From positions 194,501 through 258,500 of the forward strand of contig JAJGOT010000133.1 of NCBI GenBank assembly GCA_022457155.1: a stretch of DNA of 64,000 nt. The letters run 5' to 3'. Of this stretch, positions 1-11,974 are shown piece by piece (the first letter of the stretch is position 1; every line of letters starts with the position of its first letter). Made by a program: the position numbers and the translations under genes. The stretch is from Cladopsammia gracilis. Lineage: Eukaryota > Cnidaria > Anthozoa > Scleractinia > Dendrophylliidae. The notes under the pieces are model-generated. The model saw only the letters and a program-made list of their open reading frames with translations, had not been told where the DNA came from and did not search any database.

Positions 1-495
1 CAACCCCAAAAACATATTGTCGAATCACTCATTTCGTCGATTGCGAGAAAAAATATCAGGGGAAAAACAAAATCAACATGAGACAAGACGAGCTTGAAAA
101 GTTGATTGCCGAAGTCCTCCGTTATTTCAGGAAAGAAGAAATCACGAGGAAACACATTGTCGATTTTGTGACGACATTTGCAGTTAATTCTGTGAAAAGA
201 AAAGGAAAATGCGTTGGTGGTTTCGATCACGGGAAAATATGTTGATGACATCAGTCATTTGGAAACGCAGCTGCTTGAAGATTTCAAGGCTTTTTCATCC
301 GAATATGATTGCCTTGTCGGGGAGAGAAAGAAATTTCTTCATTCCCAGTTTGTTTTGTTTCATTTGTTGAAAAGACTGGGGCATGATGTGAAGAAGGAAA
401 ACTTTGTTTTGATCAAGACGGAAGATAGAAAAAAGGAACATGAGGAAATCTGCGAAAAGATTTTTTTGAGATTGGGATGGAAATTTTCTGCTTAA
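1..495 (+). pseudogene. VLTF3-like viral late transcription factor, broken copy
   Basis: The two pieces, from the window edge to about 210 and from about 214 to 495, lie in different frames and together look like the C-terminal two thirds of the poxvirus VLTF3-like family found in nucleocytoplasmic large DNA viruses. Visible marks are an early R-I-x-H-F segment followed by Y-Q-G-K, a helical region, then RKKFLHSQFVLFHLLKRLG (residues about 39-57 of the second piece) and the ending HEEICEKIFLRLGWKF, which matches the family's usual H/D-E-I-W-K-K-I-C-x-x-L-G-W close. One frameshift near 210 separates the pieces, so it is a relic. It stops at 495, four bases before a foldback element. Whether its donor was a large DNA virus or a Polinton-like element cannot be told here. 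Family assignment is by motif memory only. Confidence 0.6.
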
Positions 496-498
496 TTT

Positions 499-748
499 TA
501 GTAGTAAGAGATAGAGAGAACTGGCTCAATTCTATTTCGCGCTATTCCCAAACGGTAAGAATAACGTTCTCAATCGTCGTCTGACAGTTCGTAATTAGCA
601 CACACAATGGCAAACTGTTCGCTATTCCCAAACTTTAAGAATAACGTTCACAATCCCCGTCCGGTAGTTCGTATAATTAGCTCACAATGCCAAACCGTTC
701 GGGAATAGCGTGAAATAGAATTGAGCCAGTTCTCTCTATCTCTTACTA
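499..748. mobile_element. Foldback/MITE-like element
   Basis: The ends are inverted copies of about 50 bp beginning AGTAGTAAGAGATAGAGAG and running through the segment TGGCTCAATTCTATTTC. Inside are two direct copies (about 74 bp) of a segment starting GCTATTCCCAAAC. No coding capacity and no clean target-site duplication were found. It sits exactly between the VLTF3-like relic and the Copia relic. Confidence 0.75.
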
Positions 749-852
749 CTTGTTTTACATTTTATATCGAGGTTGGAAGGATTTTCTGGTCCTCAAGGTA
801 TTTCTTCAGTGCAATGCTGCCAGCCATGACAAATGTGAACTTTACGTAGTTC

Positions 853-3402
853 ATGACATTCATGCTAGGGTCAGCTGTGAAATTCTCTTTAATGACCTCT
901 TTCTGCGAGTCATGCGTGGAAGGAAAACACCACAGAAGTAGATTCCCAGTTGACGGAGGCAAGCGATCAAGTGAACCCCTGGGGTTGGTGCATAGTGATG
1001 TATGTGGTAAGATGAATGCAAAGTCCCTGAGTGGTGGAGAATACTTTCTTACATTCATTGACGACAATACCCGCTACATCTGGATATATGTCCTGAAACA
1101 CAAAGATGAAGTCTTCTCATGTTTTCTTGAGTGGAAAGCTCAAGTGGAAAGGTCAACAGGCAGAAAGCTTAAAACTCTGCGCACCGACAATGGTGGGGAG
1201 TATGTCTCAGCAGATTTTGAAAAGTGCTTAAAGAAAGAAGGAGTTCGACGAGAGCTGACTGTACCCAAAACTCCGGAGCTGAAAGGATGAATAGAACACT
1301 AGTTGAAGCGGTACGATCCATGCTGACTGATGCTAAGCTACCACATCGTTTCTGGTCTGAAGCACTGTCAACAGCCGTGTACTTACGAAATCGAAGTCCG
1401 ACAACTGCAGTGGGAGGGCAGACACCTTTTGAAGCCTGGACAGGACAGAAACCAAGTGTGAGACACCTAAGAGTTTTTGGGTGTGCTGCGTATGCCCATG
1501 CATCGAAGGGTAAGCGTCAAAAACTGGATGCAAAATCAAGAAAATGTGTACTTCTAGGTACGGAGAGGAAAGGTTACCGACTGTATGATCCAAGGCGCGA
1601 AAGAGTCTTTTATAGCCGAGATGTTGTGTTTGATGAATCAAGCTGCGGTATTGAGAAGGAGCAAAGTGTCCCAGAAAGAAGCAGTGAACGGTGTGTGGAA
1701 TTGGACTTCCACGATGATGAGAAATATGTAGCTGATAAAGAGCACACAACTGAAGAGGGAGCAGAACCAGTAGTGCGACGATCAAACCGCTAAAAGAAAG
1801 CACCTGATTACTATGGAGACTGGGCAAGTGTCACAAATGTTGAATTAACTGAACCAACGACTGTTAAAGATGCACTGAGCAGCCCGGATAAGGCGAAGTG
1901 GATGAGTGCAATGGAAAAGGAAATGGAGTCCCTGCAAGAGAATGATGTTTGGGAGCTGGTGGATTTGCCAAAGGGGTGAAAAGCTGTCGGAAGCAAGTGG
2001 ATTTTGCAAAATCAAGACAGATGCCGAGGGATCTGTGGAACGTTTCAAAGCACGGCTGGAATTGATTATGATGAGACCTTTTCCCCCGTCGCCAGGTTTG
2101 AATCAGTTAGAACAGTTATTGCGTTGGCCGTGCAAAATGATTCGAAGCTTCATCAGATAGATGTTACAACTGCATTCCTGAATGGTGAGTTAAAAGAAGA
2201 GTTGTATATGAAGCAGCCAGAGGGTTTTGTGGTTAAGGGTCAAGAGCATTTGGTCTGCAAGTTGAAACGTAGTATCTATGGTTGAAAGCAATCATCAAGA
2301 TGCTGGAACTCGGTGCTGGATCAGCACTTAAAGAAGCTTGGGTTTGTTCAATCGGTTAGCGACCCATGCATCTATGTAGCCTCAGAAGGAGAGATGTTCA
2401 TGATTGCCGTTCATGTGGATGATTTAGTGCTAGCTGCAAAAAGCGACAAGCGCATTGGGGACGTAAAGAAAGGTCTTGGTGAGAAGTTCGAAGTTAAGGA
2501 TCTGGGAGAGCTACGCCATTTTCTGGGAACCAAAGTGACGCAGAACAAACAAAATAGAGAAGTTTGGATTGGACAACCAGCCTTACACCGAAAAGATCCT
2601 GCGCAAATACAACAGGGAGAATGCCAAGGCAGTTGAGACCCCAGTAGACGCTAGCTCAAAACTTGTTAAGATGAATGAAGACTCAGAAAGTACTGACAAA
2701 GAGCAGTTTCAATCCGCGGTTGGAAGTCTTCTGTACCTGTCAACTATGACACGACCGTAAATTACGTACGCAGTGAGTAACGTGGCCAAGTTTTGTGCGA
2801 ATCCTACCAAGGAACACTAGATTGCAGTCAAGCGTATCATGCGCTATTTGGTTGAAACAATGTACTTAGGTCTTCTCTAAAAGAAGAATGAGTTAAAGAG
2901 TTTTATAGGCTTTTCGGATGCTGACTGGGCCGGAGATGTAGATGACCGCAAATCAACTTCCGGATACATTTTTCAGCTAAGTGGTGCAGCAATAAGCTGG
3001 AAAAGTAAAGAACAGGCATGTGTTGCTCTCTCGACGGCGGAAGCCGAATACATAGCCCTAGCAAGTGCAGCGCAAGAAGCAGTTTGGCTGCGACAACTCC
3101 TGACTGATTTAAGAAGCAATCCAAAAGAAGCAACACGGATCTATGAAGATAACCAATCAGCGATTTGTTTGGCCAAGAACTCTCAGTTCCACGGGCGCGC
3201 AAAACACATTGGAATCAAGTACCATTTCATCCGGGAGCAGGTGGAGAATGGAAATGTGGAGCTGAACTACTGTCGTACTGAAGAAATGGTAGCCGATATG
3301 CTTACTAAAGGCCTGGGTCGTGAACAGCTCAGGAAATTACGAAAGTGTCTGGATTGGATGAGATGCCGTCTTGTTCCACCTGCGAGTGAGAAGGAGTGTT
3401 GA
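853..3402 (+). pseudogene. Copia pol polyprotein (integrase-RT-RNase H) relic
   Basis: The first readable part is the zinc-binding end of the GAG-pre-integrase (C-x2-C before GKHHRSRF), then the integrase core with HSD, the second Asp in TDNGGEY (1176-1200), and a frameshift before the third acidic residue in SGAERMNRTL (about 1276). The reverse transcriptase follows from about 2070 (FSPVARFESV, VTTAFLNGEL) with HVDD (about 2413) as the polymerase Asp pair. RNase H shows [15 protein letters not shown] and EDNQSA (about 2918-3160). Stops at about 2284, 2758, 2818 and 2878 and several frame changes break it. The order INT before RT is the mark of Copia rather than Gypsy. Confidence 0.9.
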
Positions 3403-3872
3403 GGAAAAAAAACTCGCATAGAACAGACGCTTTTGTGCTAAGCATTTTGTTGTAACTGTTTTTGTTTGACTCGAGGACCCAATTAGAATATTTCGTAATG
3501 TTTTCTAAAACCTTCTATAACAAGATAGAAACTGGATAAACAGGTTTTTTATCTTTGGGTTATATAACCTTTTACAGCATACCATTGTGCGCTCTTTCTG
3601 TCGTGTATCGATCTAAAGCAGAGTTCTCGCAGATTTCGGGTAGAAATTGTAGTTCGTGTCGCGTTCAAGAAACTTGTGGTTGTTGTAGACGTTCAGATTT
3701 AACTTTAACACGAATGATCGATGTATATATGATCGAGCGAAAAGACTACGTTCATGAATCATTCACAGTTTGATTTCACTTAACTGGCTTGCCAATTCTC
3801 CTCAGTGTTGAAGACTCGAAAAACTTTGAAAAGCTTTGAAAATCCTTCACTGAGTTTCACCAAACGTTACAT
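3397..3872 (+). repeat. Probable 3' LTR of the Copia element
   Basis: It begins TGTTGAGGAAAA directly after a purine tract (GTGAGAAGGAG), as expected for an LTR after the polypurine tract. The end is uncertain because the 5' LTR needed for comparison is missing. Confidence 0.4.
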
Positions 3873-3909
3873 TTGCGATTCAACTTGATATGTTGTGGCT
3901 GCTAAAGTT

Positions 3910-4032
3910 CGTAACATTCAGACAAATATAAAGCATATTGTAACCATTGTAAACATGCGGTCTGTCGCAGCATTCGGAAAAATATAAAGCATATTGTACA
4001 GTATAACCATAGTAAACATGCGGTCTGTCACG
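3910..4032. repeat. Direct duplication of about 60 bp
   Basis: Two copies of a segment containing AATATAAAGCATATTGTA and ending AAACATGCGGTCTGTC follow each other, differing by a short insertion (CAGTATAACC against ACC). No gene is seen between 3872 and 4495 besides this. Confidence 0.7.
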
Positions 4033-4495
4033 CACAATTGGTCATAGCCTTTCATTTATAATTAAATCTACTAGAAATACGTGTCCCGCAAAACCTCTTT
4101 AAAGGCTCACAAGACGATTCACCGTTCATCCGTTCCTCGCACACTTCAATGCTAAACCAAATAACATTCTTTCACCTAGCAAAATAACACATTGTACAAT
4201 AATTTAACTAAACAACCTCCCAAATATTCAGGTCTGGTTCTTATCTAATGTCTAATCACAAAAAAAAACACTTCAAAAAGAAGTTTCTAGAATTTTCTAG
4301 AAGAGATGTCCATTTGCGACCATGAGTCACAGCCTATTTTATAAATCGCGCCAAGCCAGCCCGATTAAAAAACTGTACTAAGTTACCTTAAGCTTTGTCA
4401 AAAAAGGCATTTTAACATCAAAGAAGGAATTTCATGCAACGTCACTGACTTTTCATTTTTAATTTTTCACTTTGGTTGTGTATTTTTTATGATAG

Positions 4496-4618
4496 ATGTC
4501 GATGAATGCTCAACCAATACTCATGACTGTCACTCATCGGCAACTTGCACCAACACTATGGGGTCCTTCACTTGTTTTTGTAACGAGGGATTCACAGGTG
4601 ATGGAATAACATGTAGAA
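4496..4618 (+). CDS. Host gene exon: calcium-binding EGF-like domain
   Basis: This 123-bp exon encodes one complete EGF_CA domain beginning DVDEC, the usual Ca2+-binding start, with six cysteines and the closing pattern [11 protein letters not shown] then C. It is bounded by an AG acceptor (TTTTTTATGATAG) and a GTAAGT donor and is in phase 1-1, the classic shuffling exon for EGF domains. Its closest relatives in the window are the exons at 18793 and 19372. It may belong to the same gene as the downstream D8C/REJ exons, as phase and strand agree, but 10 kb of repeats lies between, so an upstream paralog is possible. Confidence 0.75.
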
Positions 4619-4689
4619 GTAAGTTTTCATAAATTAACCCATAACCCAATGTAATATCCTTTGAAAATTGAAAAGAAAAGACAGTTTTG

Positions 4690-5045
4690 ACGTTGAAAAC
4701 GAGTATATCGATGATGTTGTTGATGATGATTATGATAGTCATGACGATGATCATGATGGTGAAGATGATGATGACATTAATGATAATAATGATAAGGAAG
4801 ATGATGATAATGACGATGACGAAGACGAAGACGATAATAATGGAGATAATGATAATTATGACGATGATGATGATAATGATGAAAAGGTTGACGATGAAAA
4901 TGATGATAATGATTGATTCAGTGACTGATTGATTGATGATGGTGATGATGATGATGATAACGATGATGATTATGAGGAGAATAATTTCCTTAACCTTTTT
5001 TGTTATAGTGTCATTATGTTTATGACGGTGTTGATGATGAGAGGA
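4690..5045. repeat. GAT/TGA-rich microsatellite
   Basis: Impure GATGAT/GATAAT repeats start about 70 bp after the EGF donor. The apparent acidic or Met-rich reading frames here are low-complexity translation, not genes. Confidence 0.9.
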
Positions 5046-5429
5046 TGATAATAGTAACTGTTATGAATGTGATCGTTTCCCAAAATTTCTGTTCCCTTTT
5101 TAAAAACGTTAAAATCGGTTGGACTCCAACAATAATCTCTGCATGTCTGATGATTTCTTATAAGTTCAAGGTGGTACGATGCTAGAAATTGATTTTTTTT
5201 GTTGTCGCAGCGCGATACGATTTCGAGAATTGGCTTAACTCTAAATGCGTTCCTTTAAAATAGGAACAGACATTGATAGGTCCACTTGTTCCTATATCTC
5301 AACAGCAAGACTTATTTCAGTTCAATGTCATTTCATATGATACATCTGTAACTGTTGTTTCCGTTGTATCCGTCATATCCGTTTAAATTAAAAAAACAAC
5401 AACAACAAACAACGGGGACAGAACATGCA

Positions 5430-6290
<861 letters not shown>

Positions 6291-6429
6291 AGTTCTGTTT
6301 AAGTTCATTTACTCTTAAGTTCCGTTGTGGTTTTGATCATTTTACAACGGAGAACAGAAATAAATTGTACAAATTTCCTGAGTGTAACGGATGTGACGGA
6401 TACAACGGGGACGGCACTTGATATTTCTC

Positions 6430-7200
6430 TGGACAATTAGATATTCTTTTGGTGCGGTTTTCATTTACTGTAGAATTTGTTTGAAATTCGAAACGGCCTT
6501 ATTTTTCTAGTAGTGGAATGAAACCTGTACATGGTATTTTGTATCTGAGATCGCCATTCTGTGACTTTTCTTTTTAAGACAGGAGAATTTTATACCTTTT
6601 TTTAAATCAACTAGAAACATAGTACAAGAGGAATAGCTTTAATAGACATCCACGATACGTTTTGAAAATCCAGGAATTGTTAACTGACTAAGTTGACTAA
6701 AAACATTTCTTGACTTTACCAATTTTAAGAGAAGAAAGTGGAATAAAATTTTTTTAATTATTTGCACGTCGAATCGGCTTTTTTTAACGACAAACTCAAA
6801 AAAGAGTGTGATATTTTTTTTAATCAACCAGAAAAATAATCACGAAGGGCATAGCTGTAATGTAATAACATTCCTTTTTTCTGTGATGTTATTTTTAAAC
6901 AATACCCGGCATCGAAAACTGCTAATTGAGCTAACTAAACAAAAAAATGCTTGGCCTTGGCCATGGCCAAACTTGATTGAACGAACGACTTTACAAAATT
7001 GAGATTCAAAACGGTCACTCCTTTTTACTGGTAGACTGTAAATTACATCATTATTTACACATCGAATCGGCATTCCTGCAACAGTTCCTTTTTATGACAA
7101 TAGCGTTCTGCTGTAATTTTGTATTACGTGAGATGGCAAACAAAGGATCTTGTCAGAATAGAAACAAACAAGCTACCAAGAAAGAATAAAAGGTAGACTG
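6430..7200. other. Non-coding stretch
   Basis: AT-rich sequence with short homopolymer runs and two related segments containing ATCAACnAGAAA (about 6606 and 6822) and ACATCGAATCGGC/ACGTCGAATCGGC (about 6766 and 7058), which suggests a decayed tandem duplication. No exon with plausible splice sites was seen. Confidence 0.4.
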
Positions 7201-7478
7201 AAAAACGACGCTCTTGGCACTTTACACAGCTACAGACACCGGCGCGGCAAGTAAACAGTAAGGTACGTAGTTTTCAATTCTCTCCTGAAGACGGATTTCT
7301 TATATTTGTTAAGCAAGAAATTTCGTCAAACTCAGGGTAAACTAAGCCTCGCCGCATAGAACGAAACATATCAAGAATGAAAACATGCAAAGACACTCAA
7401 GTTTAAACTGTTTACCTCTGGCAGGCAGTCGTATGTGATGCACGAATCGCCAAGCTTTTGTAATTTTAAAACATGTGA

Positions 7479-7712
7479 ATGCATCGTTTAAGATCATGTT
7501 CGTTATTGATGTTTTTTTTTTTTCATATCTTGCTTGTGTTAACCTCAGAGAATCCGAAGTGCCCTGGCATGGTTAGCAAGGTATTACCAGCCGTGCAAGG
7601 AACTTGTTCATTGCTATCTACTAAAGTAGCGTACGCCAGAAAAGAGCAAGACAGAAACGTCGACGACCTGTGGAGAAACATTTGCTTGCAAAAGCGCGAT
7701 GGCGGAGTGTGA
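7479..7712 (+). CDS. Small reading frame with signal-peptide-like start, doubtful
   Basis: The 77-codon frame starts MHRLRSCSLL, followed by a hydrophobic run (FFFFHILLVL) and then a polar stretch with three cysteines, which would read as a signal peptide. A possible untranslated exon ends at AAGGTACGT near 7263. It could be a first exon for the D8C/EGF/REJ gene, but no donor in phase 1, which the next exon needs, was found in a convincing place. It may equally be chance. I do not recognise the protein. Confidence 0.2.
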   Translation: MHRLRSCSLLMFFFFHILLVLTSENPKCPGMVSKVLPAVQGTCSLLSTKVAYARKEQDRNVDDLWRNICLQKRDGGV

Positions 7713-8745
7713 CGAGGCGATTAAAACGCAGATGAAAGGAGTGGCGTTCTTTTTTTCCTCTGACCGCCCTGGAGCGAAGAAGTAAAGAAGATAGAAGGAA
7801 AGAAAATAACGGACAGATTAAACGCTTCTTTAGCCCTAGTCAGCAATAAATTTCAACCAGTGCGTTGAGATTTAATTCATCATCATTTGCGAGTTGACGA
7901 TTTCATACATGCAGCGTGTTAAATTTCAGAGTAGTTCGAAAAAGCCAAACGTAGTCAAATAGCGATTGAGTTAGTTGATTGATAAGGTTTCGTTTCGTAT
8001 AAAAAATTTTCCAATGTCACAATCAGCGCAGTTTATCTCTAAGATAGACCATAAGGCGGTCGTTTTCATTATTCTGAGAGTTGTGTAAATCAAGTCCAGT
8101 GGCAGAAAGCGTTGAATGCTTCAAAATTAAATGGCGCTGTTGATTCTGTAGTTTATTCTCTGTGTTATTTTTTCGAGCTTAAAAGTTAAGCGGGATGTAT
8201 CGTTCAATTATATACTACTACACGTCGCCTATTGTTTAATTTAATTGTTTAATTGTAACTATTGTTTAACAATTACATCAGTACATGCAAGGGACTGTCA
8301 ATGTCAACTGGACAAGTTTACTACTTATATTATCAAGAATAGTTCAGTAAAAACCCAACAATAAGGGTTCAGTTTTGTTTTGTTTTTTGAGTAAAACTAA
8401 CAGTCTTGCGCGCTGCACATGGCCAGGATGGAAATGGATTGTATCTTGAAAATATTGGCCAATATCTCGAATAAAATTGGCCAATTTTTTCAAGTTTATC
8501 GCTTCTCTCTTGGAAAACTCGCTAAAAATCTGATTATGGTTTATTCTCTCTTTGAGAATTCACTTGATATCTTCCTCTTAGTTTTCTACAAGCATTTCAT
8601 GCACGATAAAGGTACTTAGTTTCAATTTGGAGCAGTTTTGACCCCAAAAAAACTCAAAATCACCCTGGTATAGCTCCTTTAAGCTGGGTGAATCTTTATA
8701 TAAAGAATACACATCGTTTATCGAAACCACTCTTTGACAATTCCA
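7713..8745. other. Non-coding stretch
   Basis: No gene seen. A segment at about 8280-8345 (ATGCAAGGGACTGTCAATGT and onward) is a diverged outlier of the tandem repeat that starts at 8746. Confidence 0.4.
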
Positions 8746-9876
8746 TACATGCAAAGAACTTTAAATGTCAACTGGATACGTTTACTGCTTATATTATCAA
8801 GAAGAGTTCAAGTCTGTCTGCGCCATATCATTGCATTTCGCGCATTGTATTGGCTTGCTAGAGAGCTTGAATTCTGTTCAATTCATAACATTTTTATCTC
8901 GCGACTAAGCAAATGTCCGCGCCGATGGTCGATTCACTTATTTGTGGCATGCAAAGAACTTTTTACTACTTATATTCTCAAGAAGAGTTCAAGTTAGTCT
9001 GCGCCATATCATTGCGTTTCGCGCATTGATTTGGCGTGCTAGAGAGCTTGAATTCTGTCCAATTCATAACATTTTTAACTCGCGACTAAGCAAATGTCTG
9101 CGCCGATGGTCGATTCACTTATTGTGGCATGCAAAGAACTTTCAATGTTTACTAGTTATATTATGAAGAAGAGTTCAAGTCAGTCTGCGCCATATCATTG
9201 CATTTCGCGCATTGATTTGGCGTGCTAGAGAGCTTGAATTCTGTCCAATTCATAACATTTTTAACTCGCGACTAAGCAAATGTCTGCGCCGATGGTCGAT
9301 TCACTTATTGTGGCATGCAAACAACTTTCAATGTTTACTAGTTATATTATGAAGAAGAGTTCAAGTCAGTCTGCGCCATATCATTGCATTTCGCGCATTG
9401 ATTTGGCTCGATAAAGGGCTTGAATTCTGTCCAATTCATAACATTTTTAACTCGCGACTAAGCAAATGTCCGCGCCGATGGTCGATCCACTTGTTTGTGG
9501 CATGCAAAGAACTTTCAATGTTTACTAGTTATATTATCAAGAAGAGTTCAAGTCAGTCTGCGCCATATCATTGCATTTCGCGCATTGATTTGGCTTGCTA
9601 AAGGGCTTGAATTCTGTCCAATTCATAACATTTTTAACTCGCGACTAAGCAAATGTCCGCGCCGATGGTCGATCCACTTGTTTGTGGCATGCAAAGAACT
9701 TTCAATGTTTACTAGTTATATTCTCAAGAAGAGTTCAAGTCAGTCTGCGCCATATCATTGCATTTCGCGCATTGATTTGGCTTGCTAAAGGGCTTGAATT
9801 CTGTCCAATTCATAACATTCGTAACTCGCGACTAATCAAATGTCTGCGCCGATGGTCGATCCACTTATTTGTGGCA
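8746..9876. repeat. Tandem repeat, unit about 181-187 bp, six copies
   Basis: Units are marked by GCATGCAAAGAACTTT at about 8749, 8945, 9126, 9313, 9501 and 9688 and each contains CGCCATATCATTGC, TTCTGTCCAATTCATAAC and CTCGCGACTAAGCAAATG. The last units are nearly identical, the first more diverged. The array ends abruptly inside the 3' end of the Crypton relic. Overlapping short reading frames through it are repeat translation. Confidence 0.9.
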
Positions 9877-11646
9877 TGATTTCGAATGTGATCCAAATCT
9901 CCTCGCAGCACGGCTCAGCAGAGAGTTTGCTGTCCTTCCGGTTTGAAAATGAAATTCGGGGTCTCTTAGAATCGCTTGCCATTGCCCGTAGCCGTGTCGT
10001 TCAAGTCCCGTTTTTAGATATCGGTCCTCCTCGGGGGTGAACAACATTTGTTTTCTTCTCGCGCCAATTTCAGTGGCTTTGGACGCGCGTTCTGTCTTTA
10101 GACTTGCAACCCTTCGTAAAGGCTTGGGCCGCGGTGGTGTTTTGGGGCTCGTTTCGACTTCGTCCGCAGAAGACATGTCGCCTTTAACGTCATCGTCCTG
10201 CTCTTGGGAAGACGTCGATTTGTCCGAAAGCCTCGAGCGCACGTCCATTTCTAACTCCGATCCCTTGTCGCCGTGCAATCTTTCCAGAAATTCGTGCGCT
10301 TTTGTAGCGACCTCGCGCGATCGTTGTTTTTGATAGTGAACTCTCGCCACGACAGAGCTGTGTTTCTGGTCCTCGGAGATCGCGCTCTGCGCGCTACTGC
10401 TGAGATGTTTGGAGCTCTCGGTTTCAACAATTTGTCGATAGCGAGTCGGGTGAACGTACTTGCCAGTTGCGTCGAAAACTAACTTGCTCATCAGTTCTCC
10501 CAGCTTGTTTTGCTGTCCTCCGTTTCTCGTTACTAAAACGTAATCGCAGGTCGGCTTGAGCAGAGGGCGAATGTGATTGATGTATCCATCCAACACTTGC
10601 ATGCTAGTGTCAGGTCAGGAATAGAGAATCGAAGCCGTATTTGCCCGCCGTTTTGAACATTTTCTGATCGATAAACCCGCCGTTCGTCTTAGCTTTGTTC
10701 ACCATCTCGACGGTCAAATACTGATATGTCATTGGGCGCGATCCTTTGACCTTGATAAACAAATACACGGCGAGGAATTTGGTGGCAAACGGACAAGTCC
10801 AACGGGGATACCGTACCCTGTTTCTCCTTGCACGCGTTCAGCACGCCCTCGTAGCGCGGCAAGAAACGCGCCACGACTTCCAATAGCTCCTCTAGCGTTG
10901 CCCAATGTCCCTTGGCTTCTAAGGCGTCGATATCGAGTTCGCTGGTCCACTGCAATCGCATCATTTTGGAAACGGTTTTGCGCACCCTTTTCAGGTACAT
11001 TTCTGTCGAAGACAGCCCTCTCAAAATGGAGTCCGATGCGCCGTGCACTTTTCGAAAGTCTCCCAGTTCTGCAATGGCGTCCAAGTAGCCTAGACGTCCT
11101 GCGTGCCCGAGCTTCCAGTCGTCTTGCATCGTGTCGACAAATTTAAATAGGAGATTGGGAGAACATAAACTAAAGTCGACGATGTCAAAAGTGAGCTCCT
11201 CTTCGTCTTCGCAACAGAATTTGAGAAATTTCAAACACTTGCTGACGATTTGTTGTGCTTGGCGATCGCTTTTACAGCCGCCGCCACTGCCGGTTAGCCA
11301 GGATGAAAAATCTCGAGCAATATCGCTCGACATGTCAAAAGACGCGATTGTTCTGATTTTACGTCGAGCCTTCTGATCGGCGTCGGCTTCATTTTCCGCG
11401 TTGCCTAAACACGCCGCTTCAATCTCAGTGCTGTTTGGCTTTTCGTCGAAATGAAAATACCAACGGTGTTTGTTCTTTACGTGTTTTCTACAGCCTCTTT
11501 GCGAGGTAAATCCATCGTGATTGCAGGTTTGAAGTGGCACAGTGAAAAAGGCCATCAGAATCATCTTCTTCTAAGTGAAGCCTCTTTGGTTTGGGCGATG
11601 CGTTTGCTAACTTTGACCAGTCGATCTCGTCCTCTCGTTTGTTCAT
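9865..11646 (-). pseudogene. Crypton-type tyrosine recombinase with zinc finger and Myb/SANT domain, broken
   Basis: Read on the minus strand from an ATG at 11646, the protein has an acidic N-terminus, a C2H2-like finger (C-N-H-D-G-F then H-V-K-N-K-H), a core-binding helical region, and a catalytic region with HPTRYRQI (Arg) and KHSSVVARVHYQK, where the Tyr would be the nucleophile. After a charged linker comes a Myb/SANT helix-turn-helix (FTPEEDRYLKTGLERHGYGQW to GRTANSLL). At least three frameshifts (near 11540, 10800 and 10615) divide it into four frames, so it is inactive. This set of domains fits Crypton DNA transposons that integrate with a tyrosine recombinase. Its 3' end runs straight into the 187-bp tandem repeat. 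Confidence 0.8.
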
Positions 11647-11974
11647 CTCTAGCACCAAACGTAGCTGGAAGATTTTAAAGTTTCTCTCGCGCGGTTACTA
11701 CATATATTAGCCGACTTGTTTATCCCTCCCGAGAGACATTATTCGATGTTTGGCTAAAAAAAGCTTGTTCCTTGTCGCATTATCTCTTGCATGTCCCATT
11801 GTTCGCACGACACAATTAAACAAATTTGTTTTAGGGCCCGACACATAACCAAACGGAACAAAAGGACAATTCCGAACTTGCACGGACCTGCATGCCCTAA
11901 TAACGTGATTAAACATGCTGTAGGCAAGCCAGAGTGACAGACTAACATCGTGAGCGCGAGTTCCTGATTGCTAA

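Larger units (their letters stand above)
780..3872 (+). mobile_element. Ty1/Copia LTR retrotransposon, 5'-truncated
   Basis: A Copia-type pol gene in the order integrase, reverse transcriptase, RNase H is followed by a purine-rich tract and a sequence starting TGTTGAGG that looks like a 3' LTR. Gag, protease and the 5' LTR are absent; the left limit is near 780, just after the foldback element. The 3' limit (near 3872, at a CA) is a guess. Many stops and frameshifts show that it is dead. Confidence 0.85.

Noticed and set aside
762..2048. Minus-strand frames across the Copia element
   Set aside because: Shadow frames; the plus strand has integrase and reverse transcriptase motifs.
4668..4932. 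Asp-rich and Met-rich frames after the EGF exon
   Set aside because: Both read through a GAT/TGA microsatellite in different frames.
8734..9879. Series of similar 65-97-codon proteins
   Set aside because: They follow the 187-bp tandem repeat and have no domain or conserved start.
10037..11376. Plus-strand frames opposite the Crypton
   Set aside because: They are shadows of the minus-strand recombinase, which has recognisable motifs.
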